Shown here: positions 16,850 through 25,846 of the stretch, piece by piece
How positions within the stretch are numbered: the first letter of the stretch is position 1
Layout: each line of letters opens with the position of its first letter
NCBI GenBank assembly: GCA_963530615.1
Contig: CAUSDX010000001.1
Span: 62,001 to 126,000 of the forward strand
Source: JABCPE02 sp963530615
GTDB taxonomy: Bacteria; Bacteroidota; Bacteroidia; Flavobacteriales; Weeksellaceae
Length of the DNA: 64,000 nucleotides
Direction of reading: 5' to 3'
Position numbers and translations under genes: made by a program
The notes under the pieces: generated by a model
What the model was told of the DNA's origin: nothing
The model's input: the letters and a program-made list of their open reading frames with translations, nothing else
Databases searched by the model: none

Positions 16850-16888
16850 AGCCCTGTATCTCTTTGCAGGGGCAGGGCTATTTTTTTG
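16850..16888 (+). terminator. Terminator closing leader module 1
   Basis: AGCCCTG / CAGGGCT stem followed by ATTTTTTTG. Confidence 0.75.
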
Positions 16889-16907
16889 CTAAAATTAAAA
16901 CAACAAG

Positions 16908-17444
16908 ATGATCCATTTACATCAAAAATTTTTAGACTTTAATGGGAAAAACATCATATTCACCAGAGAAAACGGAGAGTATTGGATTGCCCTTAGACCG
17001 ATTTGCGAGGCGTTAGAAATCGATGTCCGCAGAGCAAGAGAATTTGTAAAAAACGACCCGATTTTAGGGTCTGTGGTGGCTGAACTGACACTGCAGGTCG
17101 ATAAAAACGGTAAAAAACAAGGTAGAAAAATGACCTGCATTCCAGAAAAATTTATCTACGGATGGATTTTTTCTCTTCGCTCTGATAATCCTCAATTTGT
17201 AGAATATAAAAAATCTTGCTATGAATTACTTTACATACATTTTCACGGAACAATAACCAACCGCAGAGAAATCCTCATGGAACGCCGAAGCATAGAAAAC
17301 GAAATGGGATTGATAAAATCTGCCCTAAAAGAGCAAGACGAGGCATATAAAAAACTTCAAAAACTCATCAAGAAAAGAAACAGCCTTAATAAGTTGCTAA
17401 ATTCCTTTGACCAAGAATTGATTGAACAACCAAAACTATTCTAA
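16908..17444 (+). CDS. Phage antirepressor-like protein (P22_AR_N domain), copy 2
   Basis: 178 aa, colinear with the 15765 product: LDFNGKNIIFTRENGEYWIA, RPICEALEIDVRRA, CIPEKFIYGWIFSLRS, CYELLYIHFHG, then a coiled coil. The two paralogues have diverged well past recent duplication. It begins 10 nt before the primase gene, so it belongs to the replication transcript. Confidence 0.78.
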   Translation: MIHLHQKFLDFNGKNIIFTRENGEYWIALRPICEALEIDVRRAREFVKNDPILGSVVAELTLQVDKNGKKQGRKMTCIPEKFIYGWIFSLRSDNPQFVEYKKSCYELLYIHFHGTITNRREILMERRSIENEMGLIKSALKEQDEAYKKLQKLIKKRNSLNKLLNSFDQELIEQPKLF

Positions 17445-17453
17445 AAAAATACT

Positions 17454-20400
17454 ATGCCTTATATCTCTAATGAATTTATAGAAACACTGCTCTGCGAGGT
17501 GGATATTATCTCCGTCTTCCAGCGAGAAGGGATAGAACTCCGTAAGAAGGGCAGACATTATTTTTGCCTATCGCCTTTCAATGAAGAGAAAACACCGAGC
17601 TGTATGGTCAATGCAGAAAGACAGTCTTTCACGGATTTTTCTTCGGATAAAAGAGGGAATGCTATTACTTTTTTGATGGAAAAAAAGAGAATGAGCTATC
17701 CAGAAGCCATCGAGGAACTTGCAAAGCAAGTCGGCAAACCCGTGGTCTATGACAAAGTAGAAAACGCCACGGCTTACCAAGAAAAAAAGCAAAGAGCCGA
17801 TGAGCTTAAAAAATACAACAAGTCTTTAGCGAGAAAGTTCCAGCAAGAGCTTTTCAAATTAGACCGCTCCCATCCCGCTTGGCAAGAAATCAAGAAAAGA
17901 AACTACACCGAGCAGGAGGTCAAGGATAACGGACTCGGCTTTGCTCCTGGGCATCAGTTCATTTATAATTTATTTGCCCAAAACGGAGCGGTGCAAATAG
18001 GGAAAGACCTAGACCTTATCACCGATAAAAACCAAGACAAATTCTTCAATGTGCTAGTTTATCCACTGATTGATGAGCTGGATAATGTGCTTGGTTTTGC
18101 CCGAAGAAGACTTGATGACAATAAAGAATTCGGTAAGTGGCTCAACCCTACCGAAACGGATATTTATAAAAAAGACCAGTTTCTTTATGGCTTAAATTTT
18201 GCCAAAAATAGCATTTACAAAGAAAATAGAGTTTGGCTCACCGAAGGCTATAATGATGTTATCGCTTGGCAAAAATTCGGTATTCCCAATACCGTAGGCA
18301 CAAACGGAACGGCTCTCACCACAAAACACATTCAAAAACTAAAAAAGCTCACCAGCAAAATCACCCTTTGTCTTGATGGTGATAAGGCAGGGAAAGATGC
18401 CATGCTGAAAAATATCCCTATCCTTTTGGGTGAAGGCTTTCAGGTGGAAGTGTGTCAGCTCCCCAATGATGCTGACCCTGATGATTATTCCAGGTCAGCA
18501 GATTTCAGCGAAGATGATGCTCTGAAAAAATCCCTGCAACCCTATATCATTAATGGTTTTGAGGTTTTAATGCTCAAACATTTCTCGGGTGATGAACTGG
18601 ACAGAGCCAATGGGCTTAAATTTTTGGTAAAAACCATAGGAAAAATTGCTGATATTACCTTGCAATCCATCTATTTGGAACAATTGAGAAAGGTCTCTAA
18701 ACAAAGCCCTGCCGTGCTAAAAACACTCATGCAGGAGCAAGAAGCCCAAAAAGTAGAGAAAATGAATGCCTCTAATGAGGACTACATCCTGCCGAAACAG
18801 GTTACTACACCGATAGACATTCTCCTACCCATCATCAAAAATTATCAGCTTTTCATTTCTGATAATGAGATTTTTGTGGAGCAATTTAATGAATATGGTG
18901 CGAATACTTTTGAGAGTATTTCTAATTTCTCCATTGAGATTTTACAGCATATGAATGATGAGAAATTTCCTTCAAAATTGGTAAAAGTATGTAATGTCCG
19001 CGGAGAAGAAAGAATCTTTGACATGCCAGCGAACTCCATGACTGCTCCGCAAAGATTTAAGGATATTCTAACTAACCAAGGGAATTATCAATTTTATGGC
19101 AACCAAAAGGAACTGGACAAACTCACCGCTTATCTTTATGATAAAATGGGTGTAGGAAGAAAAATAGATGTCTTAGGCTGGAACGCCGAAGGATTTTTTT
19201 GCTGGAATAATTCCGTAACCGTGCCAGGGCAACCCAACATAGAAATCGATAAAAACGGACTCTTCCACTTTGAAGGGCAAAGCTTCTATGTGCCGAGTGC
19301 CAATGAAATCTATAAAGGAAATGCCTATAAATTCGTGCAACAGAAACGCATCATTTTAAGCTCTGCCAAATATCCGTTTTCTCAATATTTAGAGCAAATG
19401 GTAAAAGTGCATAGAGAATACGGAATTTTAGGAATGCTTTTTGCTTTTGCGGCGGCACATCAAGATTTGATTGTCGATGTTGCCAAAGGCTTTCCGCTAT
19501 TCTTCCTTTATGGACCACCATCTACGGGGAAAGATGAGCTTTATGCTTGTATGAAAAAGATGTTTGGCATTATTAAAACTGATTTTATCAATTTAGAAAA
19601 CAAACAATCCACAGGGAAAGCCAAGCTCAGAAGCTTTGGAGAATTTTCTAATATGCTGGTGCATTTGTCAGAATTTACCAACGGAGATAAAGAAATTGAT
19701 GGTATGCTCAAAGGGCTTTGGGATAGAGGTTCTTATCGCCGTGCGACTTTGGACTCCAATGTCTCCACAGATTCTACCCCGATTCTCTGTGCAGCCATCG
19801 TGACAGGAAACCAATCCCCTACCGATGAAGCCGTCTTGACAAGGCTCATCTATGGAGAAATGACCAAAAACCAATTTACCAGAGAAGAAATCAATGAATT
19901 TGAGCTTTTAGAAAAAATGACCGCCGAAGGCATCACCGAGTATATGCAGAAAATTGTTTGGCATCGCCCTTTATTTCAAGCAAAATTCGGAGATAAATTT
20001 AATCTATATAAGAAAGCTCTGAAAGAGCGAGAAGCCTTCAAAGGGGTGATTGATAGGATTATTACCAATTATGCCATTTTAGGGGCTACCCACGAAATCT
20101 TGAAAGAGACCAATGAGATTATCTTCCCTTTCAGCACGGGAGAAATGCTCTCCGTTTTTGATGATTTTGTGCAGAATCTCCGCAGGAAATTGGATTCTGC
20201 TAATGTATTCAACAAGTTTTGGGATGTGTTTTTGGCGTGTCTCAGCGGTTCAGAACTTACCAAACTGCACCTTAATATTCATCTTAAATTAGAAGGCAAT
20301 CTGATGTATTTAAGATTTACCGAAATCTATAACAGAATACAAACCGAGTGGTTCCCAAGATTCGGAGAGCCTTGTCCTAATAGGCAAACCCTTTTGGAAA

Positions 20401-20642
20401 AGCTCAAAGCGGACTCTTGCTACATCAAAGACACGAAAAGCACTAGAATAGGCTCTGCCAATACTTCTGCCTATGTGGTAGATTTGAATAAAATCTCCAT
20501 CAAAGAGAATATTTTATTCGCTCTAAATATGCAACAAGAAGAACAGCAATTAAAAGAAAATGGAATACAAAATCTATTCTCCCCTGCAACCCCTACCACA
20601 GAAAGTGTGGAAGGAGATAGTGCCGACGAACTCGGGTTTTAA
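17454..20642 (+). CDS. Phage primase-helicase (DnaG-like TOPRIM plus ATPase domain)
   Basis: 1062 aa. N-terminal CHC2-like fold (about 5-95), but two expected zinc Cys are replaced in SFTDFSSDKRGNAITFLME, so zinc binding is doubtful. TOPRIM at about 255-345 has LTEGYNDVIAW and CLDGDKAGKDA. A C-terminal P-loop ATPase at about 640-850 has FFLYGPPSTGKDELY as Walker A. This fusion primes and unwinds phage DNA. The iteron-like array lies immediately downstream, consistent with an origin beside the initiator gene. Confidence 0.85.
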   Translation: MPYISNEFIETLLCEVDIISVFQREGIELRKKGRHYFCLSPFNEEKTPSCMVNAERQSFTDFSSDKRGNAITFLMEKKRMSYPEAIEELAKQVGKPVVYDKVENATAYQEKKQRADELKKYNKSLARKFQQELFKLDRSHPAWQEIKKRNYTEQEVKDNGLGFAPGHQFIYNLFAQNGAVQIGKDLDLITDKNQDKFFNVLVYPLIDELDNVLGFARRRLDDNKEFGKWLNPTETDIYKKDQFLYGLNFAKNSIYKENRVWLTEGYNDVIAWQKFGIPNTVGTNGTALTTKHIQKLKKLTSKITLCLDGDKAGKDAMLKNIPILLGEGFQVEVCQLPNDADPDDYSRSADFSEDDALKKSLQPYIINGFEVLMLKHFSGDELDRANGLKFLVKTIGKIADITLQSIYLEQLRKVSKQSPAVLKTLMQEQEAQKVEKMNASNEDYILPKQVTTPIDILLPIIKNYQLFISDNEIFVEQFNEYGANTFESISNFSIEILQHMNDEKFPSKLVKVCNVRGEERIFDMPANSMTAPQRFKDILTNQGNYQFYGNQKELDKLTAYLYDKMGVGRKIDVLGWNAEGFFCWNNSVTVPGQPNIEIDKNGLFHFEGQSFYVPSANEIYKGNAYKFVQQKRIILSSAKYPFSQYLEQMVKVHREYGILGMLFAFAAAHQDLIVDVAKGFPLFFLYGPPSTGKDELYACMKKMFGIIKTDFINLENKQSTGKAKLRSFGEFSNMLVHLSEFTNGDKEIDGMLKGLWDRGSYRRATLDSNVSTDSTPILCAAIVTGNQSPTDEAVLTRLIYGEMTKNQFTREEINEFELLEKMTAEGITEYMQKIVWHRPLFQAKFGDKFNLYKKALKEREAFKGVIDRIITNYAILGATHEILKETNEIIFPFSTGEMLSVFDDFVQNLRRKLDSANVFNKFWDVFLACLSGSELTKLHLNIHLKLEGNLMYLRFTEIYNRIQTEWFPRFGEPCPNRQTLLEKLKADSCYIKDTKSTRIGSANTSAYVVDLNKISIKENILFALNMQQEEQQLKENGIQNLFSPATPTTESVEGDSADELGF

Positions 20643-20689
20643 TTTTTTTACAAAAAAAATAAAATTTTCAATAGAAAGGCATTTTTCAG

Positions 20690-20899
20690 TTCCAACAGTT
20701 CCAACAAAATGTAAAACATTGAAAATTAAATATTTAAATATAAAAACCTTGTTGGAAGTTGTTGGAAATGCGTTGGAAAGTGTTGGAAGTTGTTGGAAGT
20801 CGTTTTTTATTTCCAACAAGTTCCAACAAGAAAACAGACAAAATAATTTATAACTATTTGATTTATAGTATTGTTGGAAATGTAGGAAGTGTTGGAAGT
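20690..20899. repeat. Phased GTTGGAA iteron-like array (origin candidate)
   Basis: The only sizeable non-coding gap (20643-20957) next to the replication gene. GTTGGAA occurs directly at 20751, 20761, 20772, 20782, 20792, 20873 and 20891, with a degenerate copy at 20882. It occurs inverted (TTCCAAC) at 20690, 20699, 20811 and 20821. Spacing is 9-11 bp throughout, so sites lie on one helix face. AT-rich tracts flank the array. Either a replication origin or a multi-site operator. Confidence 0.75.
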
Positions 20900-20957
20900 C
20901 AAAAACCCCACTTTGATTGATTTTTTGAAAAAAAACAAAAAAAATTAGACCAAAATC

Positions 20958-21347
20958 ATGTATCCGAAAGAAAAACTTATTTATAACAATCATGATGCGA
21001 TGAAAAACCTTGCCAATAAGGAAGTCAAACGCATTGGCTTTTCTCCCATTGCCATTTCAGATTTTTTTGAAGGCGTGGAAGTTCTCTTGGTGGAAGGTAG
21101 GAAAAGTAATGAAATCATCTATGGGCTCTATTCTTCTGGGGAATATTGTGGGCATATGTATTTTGGAAATCGCTGGAATTACCAAGATTTAGCAAAAATC
21201 TGCACAGAACTCATGCCCCCAAGACTGAGCCAATTATCAGAATACCATATCAAAAATGCAGATAAAGTAAAAAGCTACTACACTTTGGAGCTCTGCCACT
21301 ATGCCTGGATTTACCAAAGAGTTATTGAAAAAGTAAAAAAAATATAA
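20958..21347 (+). CDS. Hypothetical phage protein
   Basis: 129 aa, no recognised domain. An N-terminal mixed region (FSPIAISDFFEGVEVLLVEG) is followed by helical segments (YHIKNADKVKSYYTLELCHY). First gene after the iteron array, within a run of small early genes spaced by 6-20 nt. Confidence 0.6.
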   Translation: MYPKEKLIYNNHDAMKNLANKEVKRIGFSPIAISDFFEGVEVLLVEGRKSNEIIYGLYSSGEYCGHMYFGNRWNYQDLAKICTELMPPRLSQLSEYHIKNADKVKSYYTLELCHYAWIYQRVIEKVKKI

Positions 21348-21353
21348 AAAATT

Positions 21354-21728
21354 ATGAGAAAAATAAAATTTAGAGGATTAAGCCTCACAAGAAATTGGAT
21401 TCATGGAAATCTTGATGACCAAGGAGATATGGTAGAGATTTTCAATAGAGATAATGGAATGTTTAGCAAAGCTGTTGTAATGCCAAAAACTGTAGGACAA
21501 TATACTGGTCTTAAAGATAAAAATGGAAAAGAGATTTACGAGGGAGATATATTAAAAAATAAAAGAGAAGAAAATTTTAAGCTTTATTGGAATGAAGAGA
21601 TGTGTGCTTTCTATTTGCAAAATATTTCGTGGCTTAGTGAAGACACTCCCGTGGAGTTTCATAGAATGGAAAATTTTGAAATAATAGGAAACATTTTTGA
21701 GAATAAAGAATTATTAACAACAAAATAG
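21354..21728 (+). CDS. YopX family protein
   Basis: 124 aa. Starts MRKIKFRG, contains the YopX signature VGQYTGLKDKNGKEIYEGDI and ends with FEIIGNIFENKELL. These proteins are frequent in phages of Firmicutes and Bacteroidota; biochemical role unknown. It sits 6 nt after the previous gene and 7 nt before the next. Confidence 0.85.
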   Translation: MRKIKFRGLSLTRNWIHGNLDDQGDMVEIFNRDNGMFSKAVVMPKTVGQYTGLKDKNGKEIYEGDILKNKREENFKLYWNEEMCAFYLQNISWLSEDTPVEFHRMENFEIIGNIFENKELLTTK

Positions 21729-21735
21729 TAAGATT

Positions 21736-22143
21736 ATGAAAAAAGAGATATTTAGAGTAGGAGATAGAGTGTTTGATATAAGATATGGCTGGGGAGAAAT
21801 AGTGTCAATAAATAGTGATCGTGCGTATCCAATTACAGCAGTATTTAATGGCTCAAAAACAAATTACACTTACAAGGGAGAATCGTCTACAGGTAATATA
21901 CAAACTCTATCATTCAAAGAATATGGATTTGATAATAGATTTAGTCAAGAAAGACCCGTCAACTATGAAGATTGTATAGAAAAGTGGGGTAAATTTTGGA
22001 ATGATAACCCTGAATATTTTACCATAGGAATACTTAAAGGATACGAGCAAGGCGGTCATAAGCCATTCCAAAGTATTAGCCTTGACTTTCAAAATTTTGA
22101 ACCTCTCACAGATGAACAAATTAAAATTTTAGAATTAAAATGA
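21736..22143 (+). CDS. Hypothetical phage protein
   Basis: 135 aa. The N-terminus FRVGDRVFDIRYGWGEIVSI looks like a small beta-barrel of the CarD/SH3-like kind, and the C-terminus ends FEPLTDEQIKILELK. No firm family. Same early operon as the YopX gene. Confidence 0.6.
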   Translation: MKKEIFRVGDRVFDIRYGWGEIVSINSDRAYPITAVFNGSKTNYTYKGESSTGNIQTLSFKEYGFDNRFSQERPVNYEDCIEKWGKFWNDNPEYFTIGILKGYEQGGHKPFQSISLDFQNFEPLTDEQIKILELK

Positions 22144-22161
22144 TAACTAAAAAATAAAATC

Positions 22162-22413
22162 ATGAACAAAAAAAATTTCAAAGAAATATTTGCCAAACTT
22201 ATTGAGCTAAAAGAAGGGCAGGTTCTCATCACTAAAAGTTATAATGATGAGAAACAAAATCCCTACGCATTGGATATAAATACTCTATTTCAAGGAATTT
22301 CCTTCACTCATTCTGGATATTTTTCTGATGAAGAAAGCAGAGACAAAGCATTTGATGAATACAACGAAAACGATGCTCAAAACTTCTTTAATTCTATTAA
22401 AAATTTACTTTAA
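22162..22413 (+). CDS. Small hypothetical phage protein
   Basis: 83 aa, acidic C-terminus (DEYNENDAQNFFNSIKNLL). No recognised motif. 18 nt after the preceding gene. Confidence 0.5.
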   Translation: MNKKNFKEIFAKLIELKEGQVLITKSYNDEKQNPYALDINTLFQGISFTHSGYFSDEESRDKAFDEYNENDAQNFFNSIKNLL

Positions 22414-22454
22414 TATCTTATTAAAACCTCTTATCATTGTAAAAATATCAAATC

Positions 22455-22898
22455 ATGTACATCACCATTCATTTACCCGTATCCAAGCCGATGAAGAAGT
22501 TTCTCACTTCCAAATTCGGAGAAGAATATCACCTCAAACAGCAGGATTGGCTAGGCATTCTTATCAGCTCCCTACTGGATAGAAAATCACAATCCAACTG
22601 GGAGCATCGGATCTCTCATACAGATTTTCCCGAGCGGTATAAAATCCATCTCAAATTATCCTATGCCAATAAACACGGTATTATTCTCATGCCTATTCAT
22701 GAAAATCTCATCAGAAAATCCATAGAAAATATATTCCGTGAGAGTCTCTATGAACAGGCGATTCTCAATAAAGAATGCTATGGGATAGACTACAAAACCA
22801 CCTTTGAAAATGTCCTAGAATACTACGGCATTACCGAAGATGATAAGTCCTACTATCAAAGCCTAATGAGAGATTTTAACCGCAAGAAAAACCAGTAA
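22455..22898 (+). CDS. Hypothetical phage protein, possible DNA-binding
   Basis: 147 aa. YITIHLPVSKPMKKFLTSKF at the N-terminus, then helices: IHENLIRKSIENIFRESLYE and TFENVLEYYGITEDDKSYY. The helical, charged C-terminus would suit nucleic-acid binding. As one of the last early genes before the first TGTCCT promoter it is one candidate for a late activator. That is position-based inference only. Confidence 0.5.
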   Translation: MYITIHLPVSKPMKKFLTSKFGEEYHLKQQDWLGILISSLLDRKSQSNWEHRISHTDFPERYKIHLKLSYANKHGIILMPIHENLIRKSIENIFRESLYEQAILNKECYGIDYKTTFENVLEYYGITEDDKSYYQSLMRDFNRKKNQ

Positions 22899-22939
22899 GA
22901 CAAAATAAAATATTCGTAAAAAATACTGAAAATATGGTA
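22899..22939 (+). repeat. 41-nt upstream element, copy 1
   Basis: Starts GACAAAATAAAA, contains TTCGTAAAAA and ends CTGAAAATATGGTA across the start codon of the next gene. About 37 of 41 positions match 35618-35658, which likewise ends on an ATGGTA start of an unrelated protein. Confidence 0.7.
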
Positions 22940-23386
22940 GATATCAATAATATCCCTGAATCTTTTTTCAGAGAAATCAGAAAAATAGAGATTTTTAATG
23001 CCCAGCAATATCCTTACAGCCAAGCCATCAAAAATGCTCCCCTCTCTCAAAATCCTATCATAGTCATTCAAAACATCATTCCAGAAGAATTTGAGCAAAA
23101 TATCAAACGCAAAAGAGACAAAGGCAGTTATTATTTTGACATCAATATAAGTTTAGTTATCAATGATTTAGATTCCACAAATGAATTAAACACCTTACTT
23201 AACGACAAGACCTTTGCCATGGTACTTCATAATAATATTGATGAAAGGCTGATTTTAGGCAATGCTCTCTTCCCTTTAAAGATAGAAGTTTTTGACAAAA
23301 TCAAGAATAATAATTCAGGAGAAGATAAAATAGAAATAGAGATTTTTGGCGAAACTATCCTAACGCCCCAAATCTTAAAACCTTAA
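22934..23386 (+). CDS. Hypothetical phage protein
   Basis: 150 aa, mixed alpha/beta, ending with a strand-rich region (FPLKIEVFDKIKNNNSGEDK, then IEIEIFGETILTP). No recognised family. It ends the early block; a terminator and the first late promoter follow. Confidence 0.55.
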   Translation: MVDINNIPESFFREIRKIEIFNAQQYPYSQAIKNAPLSQNPIIVIQNIIPEEFEQNIKRKRDKGSYYFDINISLVINDLDSTNELNTLLNDKTFAMVLHNNIDERLILGNALFPLKIEVFDKIKNNNSGEDKIEIEIFGETILTPQILKP

Positions 23387-23395
23387 AAAATAAAT

Positions 23396-23424
23396 GCCAT
23401 GAGAGTTTTTCTCATGGCTTTTTT
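23396..23424 (+). terminator. Terminator before the head operon
   Basis: GCCATGAG / CTCATGGC stem followed by TTTTTTG. Its T tract runs into the late-promoter box. Confidence 0.85.
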
Positions 23425-23459
23425 GTCCTTTTAGAAGTGTAAGGTTATTTTCATTTTTG
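23423..23459 (+). promoter_or_regulatory. Putative late promoter A (TGTCCT box, 26 nt, CATTTTTG)
   Basis: TTGTCCTTTT at 23423-23432; 26 nt separate TTG from a -7-like CATTTTTG at 23452-23459. Same geometry as six other sites upstream of structural operons. Confidence 0.65.
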
Positions 23460-23477
23460 TTTTATATAGAATCATCT

Positions 23478-24290
23478 ATGCTTAGTAATAATACCTTACT
23501 TTCTACTCCATTAGCCATTGATAAGGGCTATCTCTTGGGAATACTCCCAGAGATGATTTTGAATTTTTCAAATGCCATAAAATCCGAAACTCCAAATACT
23601 TTGGAACAAAAATATTTAGCCCAAATAAATGCACAAGGAACGGATATCAATACCGAGCATTCTTTTCCTGTGGTAGTAGATATCATTGGTCCTATTGTAA
23701 AATATACCTCTTGGTATGCCTACGGCACTCAATTTTATGGAAGAGTATTAAAAGCCTTAGACCAAAACTCAAAAGTCTCGGGCATCGTCCTTAATATCGA
23801 CAGCGGTGGCGGTATGATCTCGGGAACTGCCGAACTAACCTCCATCATCAAAGGACTGAAAACACCTACTATCTCATACACCAGCGGTTATCAATGCTCC
23901 GCTGCATTAGATATCGCCTCTGGGTGCCAATATCACATGGCTTCTGCTCATGCGGATTTAATCGGAAGTATCGGCACAATGCTCTCCTACCAAGATTTTT
24001 CGGCTTTATTTGAAAAATATGGGGCAAAAATTTACGAAATCTACGCTCCACAATCCACCGAAAAAAATCAAGAATTCCGAGAACTTGTCAAAGGTAATGA
24101 AACCCTTTACAAAGAACGATTGAGCCAATTAGCCGATGATTTTATCCAAAGAATGAAAGAAAACTTTGGTGAAAAACTTAAAGATGATGGACATGTCTTT
24201 AAAGGAAAAACCTATTCCCCAAAAGAAGCATTAGCCATCGGACTTATTGATGAAATCGGAAATTTAGAAGATGCCTTAATGAAATTTTAA
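23478..24290 (+). CDS. S49-type serine peptidase, head maturation protease
   Basis: 270 aa from ATG 23478. A TTG 21 nt upstream is open but lies inside the promoter. SppA/ClpP-like core: VVDIIGPIVK, GIVLNIDSGGGMISGTAEL, then SYTSGYQCSAALDIASGC with the likely nucleophile at about Ser140, GSIGTM, and a late SPKEALAIGLIDEIG. In phages this protease trims scaffold and capsid during prohead assembly. Scaffold-like and capsid genes follow directly. Confidence 0.85.
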   Translation: MLSNNTLLSTPLAIDKGYLLGILPEMILNFSNAIKSETPNTLEQKYLAQINAQGTDINTEHSFPVVVDIIGPIVKYTSWYAYGTQFYGRVLKALDQNSKVSGIVLNIDSGGGMISGTAELTSIIKGLKTPTISYTSGYQCSAALDIASGCQYHMASAHADLIGSIGTMLSYQDFSALFEKYGAKIYEIYAPQSTEKNQEFRELVKGNETLYKERLSQLADDFIQRMKENFGEKLKDDGHVFKGKTYSPKEALAIGLIDEIGNLEDALMKF

Positions 24291-24294
24291 TATT

Positions 24295-24765
24295 ATGAAA
24301 TACACAAAATTGACCACCCTTTTGGGACTTGCAGAAATCACTCTGCATTCTGGAACATTCAGCATGGGAACGCCCTTTGCGAAACTTAATGAAGAACAAT
24401 TAGACCTCATTGAAAATGCCTTGGCTAAAGATCAGGAAAATGACTTGGCTAAAGATCATGAAAATGACATCATCGCCCTTCAAAATCAGCTTACGGAAGC
24501 TACTTCCAAAGCTTCAGCCTTTGAAAAAATCACCACTGAAGCAGCTAAAGCCATAGAAACCGCAATGCAAACCGCAGGACTGGAAAAACAAGAAGGCATG
24601 ATAGAAAATATCAATCTTTTAGCAGAAAAATGCAAAGAGTTCGGAGAAGATAAAAACCGCCATTCCTTCCCTGATAACAACGGAAAAGAGGAAGGCTCAG
24701 AGGAGCTTATTGATGGATATTTAAACCCAAAAGATTTTCATAACCAATTGATAAATAATTTATAA
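24295..24765 (+). CDS. Scaffolding-like protein
   Basis: 156 aa, between protease and capsid genes. Largely coiled coil (about 35-120), with a short tandem duplication DLAKDxEND near residues 45-60. An acidic linker and a C-terminal DGYLNPKDFHNQLINNL follow. Position and composition match phage scaffolds; the sequence alone is not diagnostic. It starts 4 nt after the protease stop. Confidence 0.6.
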   Translation: MKYTKLTTLLGLAEITLHSGTFSMGTPFAKLNEEQLDLIENALAKDQENDLAKDHENDIIALQNQLTEATSKASAFEKITTEAAKAIETAMQTAGLEKQEGMIENINLLAEKCKEFGEDKNRHSFPDNNGKEEGSEELIDGYLNPKDFHNQLINNL

Positions 24766-24766
24766 C

Positions 24767-25789
24767 ATGAATAAGACATTAAAAATTGATGCAATTCGTA
24801 ATGAACTAGTAAGATATGTAGGAACTCAGCCCAAGGCTTTTCAGTCTGCTGTTTTATCTAACGAAATTACCATCAATAGATTAGCAAAAACCATCACCAA
24901 AGTCAAAGGGCACTACCCTAGCGTTCAAGCTCTGATGAACCATGTAGTACAGATTTTTGACTCTAAAACATTTACCCCATATGGTGATATTCAGTTCATG
25001 AAAAAGGACTTGAAAAACTATCACCAAAAGGTAGATTTTGTGCTTGACCCTGCGGAGATTTTAGGCTCCATCTATGAGGACTCATATGATGAAGCCACAA
25101 ATCCTTTACAGCAAAAGAGCATCTCCAAAATGGCTATCCAGATGCTAAAAAACAAAGTGATTGATGATGTCAATATTCTCTCCATTTCTGGTGTCTATGA
25201 TGCCACAAAAGCAGGTCTTGCTACACCTGAATTTGGAGCTTCTATGAATGGTCTGAATAAAATCCACGAAATCATCACTGCAGATACGGATAACCCTGTT
25301 TTCTCCATTCCTGGGAATGCCATCACTTCTGCAAATATTTTAGATGAAGTAACGGAATTTGAAAGGCAAATCCCTACGCTAATAAAGCCAAGAGTGAAGA
25401 AAATCATCATGAGCCTGAATGATGCTGAAAATTACCATATCGCCTACGAAGATAGATTTGGACAAAATAAATTCCAAAACAATGCCATGAGAACCCGCCT
25501 TGGAAATCGTGAAATCATCGGTATTCCACATCTCACATCTGGCACTATCATCGCTACAGTAGAGGGCAATTTCCTTAGATTGATTGATGAAATTGACAAT
25601 CCTGCTACCATCACCAGCATTCAAGTTCATGACAGAATCTTGAAAGTATTGGGTGAGTTTTCTCTTGGTTATGACTATGCGATCAATCAGCTCGTTTTCA
25701 TGCATACTGTCGATGGCTCTAAAAAACGAGGTCTGAACAATGCTGAGCAAAACAAACTGATTTATCCTTCCGAAAATCTAATTGTATAA
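24767..25789 (+). CDS. Major capsid protein
   Basis: 340 aa, directly after protease and scaffold-like genes (1-nt gap). The sequence fits an HK97-type shell protein: an N-terminal arm, DPAEILGSIYEDSYDEATNP, PRVKKIIMSLNDAENYHIAY, GNREIIGIPHL, and GEFSLGYDYAINQLVFMHTV near the end. No clear delta domain, since the scaffold is separate. A terminator follows. Confidence 0.78.
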   Translation: MNKTLKIDAIRNELVRYVGTQPKAFQSAVLSNEITINRLAKTITKVKGHYPSVQALMNHVVQIFDSKTFTPYGDIQFMKKDLKNYHQKVDFVLDPAEILGSIYEDSYDEATNPLQQKSISKMAIQMLKNKVIDDVNILSISGVYDATKAGLATPEFGASMNGLNKIHEIITADTDNPVFSIPGNAITSANILDEVTEFERQIPTLIKPRVKKIIMSLNDAENYHIAYEDRFGQNKFQNNAMRTRLGNREIIGIPHLTSGTIIATVEGNFLRLIDEIDNPATITSIQVHDRILKVLGEFSLGYDYAINQLVFMHTVDGSKKRGLNNAEQNKLIYPSENLIV

Positions 25790-25798
25790 AATAACACC

Positions 25799-25832
25799 AG
25801 GGCTACAAAGTCTCCTATTTATAGCTCTTTTT
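25799..25832 (+). terminator. Terminator or attenuator after the capsid gene
   Basis: AGGGCTA / TAGCTCT stem (one GU) followed by TTTTTAT. No new promoter is seen before the next gene, so it probably attenuates rather than stops transcription. Confidence 0.6.
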
Positions 25833-25846
25833 ATAAAATCAATCCT

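Noticed and set aside
20690..20899. CRISPR-like repeat array
   Set aside because: The units are 7-10 bp, in both orientations and without unique spacers; no cas genes are present.
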